A stretch of DNA of 6,027 bases, from contig DCHE01000072.1 in the NCBI GenBank assembly GCA_002314775.1, forward strand, positions 1-6,027, written 5' to 3'. Below, piece after piece: positions 1 through 2,975 of the stretch (position 1 is the stretch's first letter; every line of letters begins with the position of its first letter). Under the pieces are notes generated by a model. That model did not search any database. It saw nothing but the letters and a program-made list of their open reading frames with translations, and was not told the origin of the DNA. The stretch comes from Lachnospiraceae bacterium UBA1760 (GTDB lineage Bacteria; Bacillota; Clostridia; Lachnospirales; Lachnospiraceae). The position numbers and the translations under genes were made by a program.

Positions 1-31
1 CGGTTCCGAGACCTTGAACCCCGGGGGTCCA
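1..31. other. Unassigned GC-rich edge segment
   Basis: This segment lies outside the palindromic element and is cut by the window edge. Its minus strand contains GGGGTTCAAGG, which resembles a tRNA T-loop. However, the position expected to be C61 is T, and the base expected to be a pyrimidine at position 60 is G, so I do not call a tRNA. It may be the end of another tRNA-derived repeat or of a gene outside the window. No open reading frame is supported here. Confidence 0.25.
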
Positions 32-160
32 TGCGGGAGATGGGACTTCCGCCGGCGGCACAGCCGCCTATCAGGCCGGCCTTCGGCGCGAATGCTCCAC
101 CGGAGCATCCGCTTCCGTCGCTTACGCTCCTCCCTCGGCGTTCAAGTCCCATCTCCCACA
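32..160. repeat. GC-rich palindromic element with arms copied from the tRNA-Leu 3' end
   Basis: The outer arms are 32-48 (tgcgggagatgggactt) and 144-160 (aagtcccatctcccaca). They are inverted repeats of each other with one mismatch. Arm 1 is identical over 17 bases to the start of the tRNA gene as read on the plus strand (199-215). Arm 2, read in reverse, matches 20 of 21 bases of the same tRNA end. The interior is much more GC-rich than the rest of the window. It holds smaller hairpins: GGCGGC-ACA-GCCGCC at 54-68, the palindrome GGCCGGCC at 74-81, and ATGCTCC-acc-GGAGCAT at 92-108. There is no credible coding frame. The structure suggests a small non-autonomous palindromic repeat or a structured RNA element built from tRNA ends. 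The mobile-element reading is inference, because no target-site duplication is visible. Confidence 0.6.
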
Positions 161-162
161 TC

Positions 163-196
163 AAAAAAGGTCCAACCTTTCGGTTGAACCTTTTTT
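163..196 (-). terminator. Intrinsic terminator of the tRNA-Leu gene
   Basis: Read on the minus strand, an A-run leads into the stem AAGGTTCAACC, a GAAA tetraloop, then GGTTGGACCTT and a run of T. The stem is 11 bp with a single G-U wobble, and the flanking A6 and T6 can extend it. It begins 3 bases past the mature tRNA 3' end, as expected for a single-gene tRNA transcript. The A/T symmetry means it could also work for plus-strand transcripts leaving the palindromic element. Confidence 0.85.
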
Positions 197-198
197 AA

Positions 199-282
199 TG
201 CGGGAGATGGGACTTGAACCCACACGACGTTGCCATCACTAGATCCTTAGTCTAGCCTGTCTGCCAATTCCAGCACTCCCGC
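199..282 (-). tRNA. tRNA-Leu, anticodon AAG
   Basis: This is an 84-nt class II tRNA on the minus strand. The acceptor stem GCGGGAG/CTCCCGC is perfect, with discriminator base A at 199. The D-arm is CTG/CAG around a GAATTGGCAGA loop. The anticodon stem is CTAGA/TCTAG with loop CTAAGGA, placing the anticodon AAG at 248-246. A long variable arm (GATG-GCAA-CGTC) and a T-arm with loop TTCAAGT complete the fold. The long variable arm, the D-loop and the A73 discriminator all fit leucine. CCA is not encoded, so it must be added after transcription. The anticodon begins with A, which would normally be deaminated to inosine by TadA; bacteria usually use GAG for CTC/CTT leucine codons. The transcript starts from its own promoter and ends at the hairpin just downstream. 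Confidence 0.95.
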
Positions 283-296
283 GAACTATTCAGTTC
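283..296 (-). repeat. Small inverted repeat abutting the tRNA 5' end
   Basis: GAACT-ATTC-AGTTC is a perfect 5-bp inverted repeat whose edge touches the first base of the tRNA. It would form a short hairpin in the 5' leader of the precursor, next to the RNase P cleavage site. It may be chance or an aid to leader folding. Confidence 0.35.
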
Positions 297-319
297 ACAT
301 CATTTCTGACGCAAGTAGT

Positions 320-348
320 ATGTTATCATAATGGTGCTTTGATGTCAA
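320..348 (-). promoter_or_regulatory. Sigma-A-type promoter of the tRNA-Leu gene
   Basis: On the minus strand a perfect -35 box TTGACA (348-343) is followed after 17 bases by TAACAT (325-320), preceded by an extended -10 TGA. Transcription should begin near position 313, leaving a leader of about 30 nt before the tRNA. The consensus -35 fits a highly expressed stable-RNA gene. Confidence 0.8.
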
Positions 349-434
349 CAATTATTTCAGAAATTTTTAAGTGTATTTCTGTACCCATAAGTATAAGGCA
401 AGTCACATTGGTTATCCATCAATAGTGCTTTATC

Positions 435-463
435 TTGAGTATACCAGTGAAATGGTGTATATT
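435..463 (+). promoter_or_regulatory. Predicted promoter of the UPF0340-GNAT-macro gene group
   Basis: TTGAGT (435-440), a 17-base spacer and TATATT (458-463) form a good vegetative promoter. The start of transcription would be near 470, about 27 bases before the ATG at 497. It is divergent from the tRNA promoter, and the two -35 boxes lie about 87 bases apart. This position also argues against starting the first gene at 371, which would be upstream of the promoter. Confidence 0.65.
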
Positions 464-496
464 CAGTTTATATATTATTCATGGAGGCGTATTTTT

Positions 497-1042
497 ATGT
501 ACGAGGAGATAAAAAAACAGGCTGCTGCCAGTGCGGCAGAGATAATAGAAATTGCAAAGCTTAAGAAGGGACAGATACTTGTTGTTGGTTGTTCATCCTC
601 TGAGGTTTGTGGTAGTAAGATTGGAAGTGACTCGAATCTTGAGGTGGCAAGGATGGTATTTGCCGGGATTTATGAGGAAGCAAGGAAGAATGGAGTATAT
701 GTAGCTGCTCAGTGCTGCGAGCATCTCAACAGAGCTATCATAATTGAGAGAAGTGCTGTTAAGGATGAGGACATCGTGAATGTTGTTCCATTTGTAAAGG
801 CAGGGGGATCATTTGCGACTACTGCATATGCTGAATTTGAGAAGCCGGTTGCTGTGGAGGAAATAAAAGCTGATGCGGGAATCGACATTGGAGATACACT
901 TATTGGAATGCACCTTAAGAGGGTGGCTGTACCGGTAAGACTTGTTAACAATATGATTGGTGAGGCAAGAGTGGTTGCGGCTCGTGTAAGGCCTAAGTTT
1001 ATTGGTGGGGAGAGAGCTCACTATGATGAAAGACTTCTGTAG
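497..1042 (+). CDS. ywlG: UPF0340 / DUF436 family protein (YwlG-type)
   Basis: This is a 181-residue cytoplasmic protein of the UPF0340 family (TIGR01440; YwlG in Bacillus subtilis), whose biochemical function is not established. Recognition rests on the family-like segment VVGCSSSEVCGSKIG at residues 29-43, the AAQCCEHLNRA segment at 70-80, and the glycine/alanine-rich C-terminal half ending in RPKFIGGERAHYDERLL. The conserved cysteines and the His-Asn in CCEHLN suggest a binding or catalytic site, but this is inference. There is no signal peptide or membrane segment. The open frame extends upstream to 371. I choose ATG 497 because GGAGG at 483-487 lies 9 bases before it, the protein then has the usual family length, and the predicted promoter lies at 435-463. 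It is the first gene of a probable three-gene operon, with 14 bases to the next start. Seven of its nine leucine codons are CTT, the codon matching the nearby tRNA-Leu(AAG). Confidence 0.9.
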   Translation: MYEEIKKQAAASAAEIIEIAKLKKGQILVVGCSSSEVCGSKIGSDSNLEVARMVFAGIYEEARKNGVYVAAQCCEHLNRAIIIERSAVKDEDIVNVVPFVKAGGSFATTAYAEFEKPVAVEEIKADAGIDIGDTLIGMHLKRVAVPVRLVNNMIGEARVVAARVRPKFIGGERAHYDERLL

Positions 1043-1056
1043 TCTGAGGAAAAATT

Positions 1057-1536
1057 ATGAAAATTGAATTTGCAAATGAAAAAGACAAGAATGAAATCCT
1101 TGCCCTATATAAAACAATGCTTTTCGGACCTGCTGACTGGAATGAGAATTATCCAGAGCTTGATACGATAGAGTTCGATCTTTCAAGAGACGCTCTGATT
1201 AAGCTTGTGGATGATGCTGGGAAAATAGCGGCAGTTATCTCAATAGATGAGGATGAAGAGGTGGATGCGCTTCCATGCTGGAGCAGGGAGCTTCGGCCCT
1301 TTGGTGAGCTTTCAAGGCTCTGCGTGAGAAAGGATATGCAGGGAAGAGGACTTTCCAAATTGATGATGAGGCATGGTTTTGATGAGCTAAAGAAGAGAGG
1401 AATGAAGGGAATTCATATCCTTGTGAAAACTGGTCACGGAAAGGCTATAAGATGTTACTCTGAGCTAGGCTTTAAGACAGTGGGCGAGTGTCATTTGTTT
1501 GAGAAGGACTTTATATGTATGGAGATGAGACTTTAA
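1057..1536 (+). CDS. GNAT family N-acetyltransferase
   Basis: This 159-residue single-domain protein is predicted to transfer an acetyl group from acetyl-CoA to an amine; the substrate cannot be read from the sequence. The GNAT fold is visible in order. The N-terminal strand and helix MKIEFANEKDKNEILALYKTM are at 1-21. The central strand is at about 57-63, and motif A (ELSRLCVRKDMQGRGLS) is at 84-100. The pyrophosphate-binding Q95-G96-R97-G98-L99-S100 ends in Ser where the family usually has Gly or Ala. The C-terminal segment GHGKAIRCYSELGFKTVGE is at 126-144, and Tyr134 occupies the position of the usual general-acid tyrosine. TGAGGA at 1045-1050 lies 6 bases before the ATG. The gene follows the UPF0340 stop by 14 bases, so the two are probably co-transcribed. 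The acidic stretch SIDEDEEVDALP (62-73) is a distinctive insert in the substrate-facing region. Confidence 0.9.
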   Translation: MKIEFANEKDKNEILALYKTMLFGPADWNENYPELDTIEFDLSRDALIKLVDDAGKIAAVISIDEDEEVDALPCWSRELRPFGELSRLCVRKDMQGRGLSKLMMRHGFDELKKRGMKGIHILVKTGHGKAIRCYSELGFKTVGECHLFEKDFICMEMRL

Positions 1537-1578
1537 AATAGTCGAAGAAATGGCAGCTGATTATTAACGGAGGGTTTG

Positions 1579-2760
1579 ATGGCACTTAGAATAGTTAGAA
1601 ATGACATTACAAGAATGCAGGTGGATGCAGTTGTAAATACTGCGAGTGAAGCTGTTCAGGTTGGAGCAGGCTGTGATTATGCGATATATAATGCTGCCGG
1701 TTATGATGAACTTTTAGCGTATAGAAGGGAAAATATCGGTGAGAAAAAAGAGGGAGAAGCATTTTTTACACCAGGCTTTAAGCTGCCTGCAAGATATATT
1801 ATTCACACTGTGAGTCCTCTTTTCAGGGATGGCAATTCAAAGGAGGAGGAAAAGCTTCGAGATTGCTACAGGAATAGTCTTGAAATAGCAAAGAAATTAA
1901 AGCTTACATCGGTTGCATTTCCAATTATCTCTACTGGAAGCTTCGGATATCCCAAGGAGGAGGGTCTTAGAATTGCCATTGATGAGGTAAATGCTTTTCT
2001 AAATGACAATGATATAGAAGTTTTCCTCGTAGTTTATGACGAAAGAACTACGGAGCTTGGTAGAAGAATTGCCCCAGATTTAGAGGAATACATCGGTAAA
2101 AAATATGTGAGCCCTTTTTCGATGATGGCTTGTCCTATGACGGCTCGTCCTGTGATAGATAACAGGGGATTAAGTCAGGCTTGTGATGAAGAGCCAGCGA
2201 AAAAGAAGGAAAAGAAAAAAGAAAAAACAACATTTGCCCAAAAGCTCTTCGGAAAAAGCAGTAAAAAGAACGAGGCTGTTTCTAGTGTTGAAGGTCTTGT
2301 TGCGGCAAGTGAGAGCGAGTTTCTTGAAGATAAATCTTCCTCCTGTATAGACTATGAAACCTACGACAATTATGATTTTTCAGAGTATCAGGGTAGGCTT
2401 GAGGAGAGATTTGAGCATATGTCGGATACATTTTCGGAGTATCTGCTTTATCTGATACAGAGCAAAAATATGGAGAATGCTGAGGTGTATAAGAGGGCAA
2501 TAGTAGATAAAAAGGTATTTTCGAAGATAAAGAATAATCCTGATTATCATCCGCAGAAGCTTACTGCGCTATGTCTATGCATTGGTGCGAAGCTTAATCT
2601 GGACGAAGCAAGAGACCTTCTTATGAGGGCCGGATATGCACTTTCACCCTGCGATAAGACAGACATAATTTTCTCATATTTCATTGAAAATGGTATTTAC
2701 GATATGATTGAGCTCGACATTCAGCTTGAAGAGCATGGATTAAATTGTATAATTGCATAG
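1579..2760 (+). CDS. Macro-domain protein with lysine-rich linker and HTH-like C-terminal domain
   Basis: A 393-residue cytoplasmic protein. Residues 1-175 form a macro domain, a fold that binds or hydrolyses ADP-ribose derivatives. Visible motifs are NDIT (8-11), DAVVN (16-20), GAGCDYAIYNAAG (29-41) and the phosphate-binding loop ISTGSFGYP (117-125). The usual NAAN is NTAS (20-23) and the usual GGGVD is GAGCD (29-33), so Asn20 and Asp33 remain while other active-site bases of the family differ. A charged linker (about 205-232, rich in Lys/Glu) leads to a conserved domain at about 270-393. Its helix pattern, EYLLYLIQSKN, AEVYKRA, KKVFSKIKNN, KLTALCLCIG, LDEARDLLMRAGY, looks like an XRE/Cro-type helix-turn-helix; that assignment is inference. 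I start at ATG 1579, not at the adjacent TTG 1576, because GGAGG at 1569-1573 is 5 bases from the ATG but only 2 from the TTG. The gene lies 42 bases after the GNAT gene. Confidence 0.87.
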   Translation: MALRIVRNDITRMQVDAVVNTASEAVQVGAGCDYAIYNAAGYDELLAYRRENIGEKKEGEAFFTPGFKLPARYIIHTVSPLFRDGNSKEEEKLRDCYRNSLEIAKKLKLTSVAFPIISTGSFGYPKEEGLRIAIDEVNAFLNDNDIEVFLVVYDERTTELGRRIAPDLEEYIGKKYVSPFSMMACPMTARPVIDNRGLSQACDEEPAKKKEKKKEKTTFAQKLFGKSSKKNEAVSSVEGLVAASESEFLEDKSSSCIDYETYDNYDFSEYQGRLEERFEHMSDTFSEYLLYLIQSKNMENAEVYKRAIVDKKVFSKIKNNPDYHPQKLTALCLCIGAKLNLDEARDLLMRAGYALSPCDKTDIIFSYFIENGIYDMIELDIQLEEHGLNCIIA

Positions 2761-2790
2761 AATAGAATTAATTAGAATATATTAGAATAT
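2761..2790. repeat. Short 10-bp AT-rich tandem repeat
   Basis: Immediately after the macro-gene stop, aatagaatta is followed by two identical copies of attagaatat (2771-2780 and 2781-2790). The 10-base period matches one helical turn. It may be a replication-slippage product or a bent-DNA stretch upstream of the next promoter. No function can be assigned. Confidence 0.5.
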
Positions 2791-2841
2791 AATGGAGCAG
2801 ATTAGCCTTTTAAATAGGCTTGAAAATAGTCATAATTACTG

Positions 2842-2870
2842 ATGAAATATGATTCTATATATGTTATATT
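2842..2870 (+). promoter_or_regulatory. Predicted promoter of the secreted beta-helix gene
   Basis: An extended -10 box TGT-TATATT (2862-2870) is preceded after a 17-base spacer by a weak -35 ATGAAA (2842-2847). Transcription would begin near 2877, giving a leader of about 50 bases to the ATG at 2927. The surrounding AT richness makes chance matches likely, so this is a moderate call. A 5-bp hairpin (AGCCT/AGGCT, 2804-2820) upstream lacks a T-run and is not convincing as a terminator for the preceding operon. Confidence 0.45.
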
Positions 2871-2913
2871 CATAATGTATAACAAGGTACTTTAATCATA
2901 AAATATATAGGAA

Positions 2914-2920
2914 AGGAAGG
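2914..2920 (+). promoter_or_regulatory. Ribosome binding site that decides the real start of the secreted gene
   Basis: AGGAAGG lies 6 bases upstream of ATG 2927. It is the only good ribosome binding site near the start of this gene. The ATG at 2976, which opens the long frame, has no Shine-Dalgarno sequence in front of it. The natural start is therefore 2927, even though that ATG is currently out of frame. Confidence 0.75.
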
Positions 2921-2926
2921 AAAGCT

Positions 2927-2975
2927 ATGAAAAAAGTATTATAAAAAACTTACTGCTTTTGCACTTGCATGTTCC
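2927..2975 (+). pseudogene. Out-of-frame start of the secreted protein: signal peptide n- and h-regions
   Basis: ATG 2927 is read as M-K-K-V-L and then stops at TAA 2942-2944. In the frame of the downstream gene, 2931-2975 encodes KKYYKKLTAFALACS, a typical basic n-region and hydrophobic stretch, and it runs straight into ATG 2976. That frame has TGA overlapping the ATG (2928-2930) and no start codon of its own. Removing one A from the A6 run at 2930-2935 gives MKKYYKKLTAFALACS. Removing T2942 instead gives MKKVLKKLTAFALACS. Either repair yields a standard signal peptide and a protein of 1007 residues. The lesion may be a real mutation, a phase-variation site or a base-calling error. Confidence 0.75.

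Noticed and set aside
1..160. CRISPR array or coding gene in the GC-rich region
   Set aside because: There are no regularly spaced direct repeats, and no open frame with a ribosome binding site. The structure is inverted, not direct.
371..496. Upstream extension of the UPF0340 reading frame to ATG 371
   Set aside because: It would add 42 residues unlike the family, starts before the predicted promoter and has no ribosome binding site, whereas ATG 497 has GGAGG at good spacing.
2804..2820. Terminator after the macro-domain gene
   Set aside because: The hairpin has only 5 bp with a 7-base AT loop and no T-run on either strand, too weak to call.
2927..2944. Programmed -1 ribosomal frameshift at A AAA AAG
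   Set aside because: Joining ATG 2927 to the downstream frame needs a +1 (or -2) shift; a -1 slip enters the wrong frame. Only slippage that removes one A would work.
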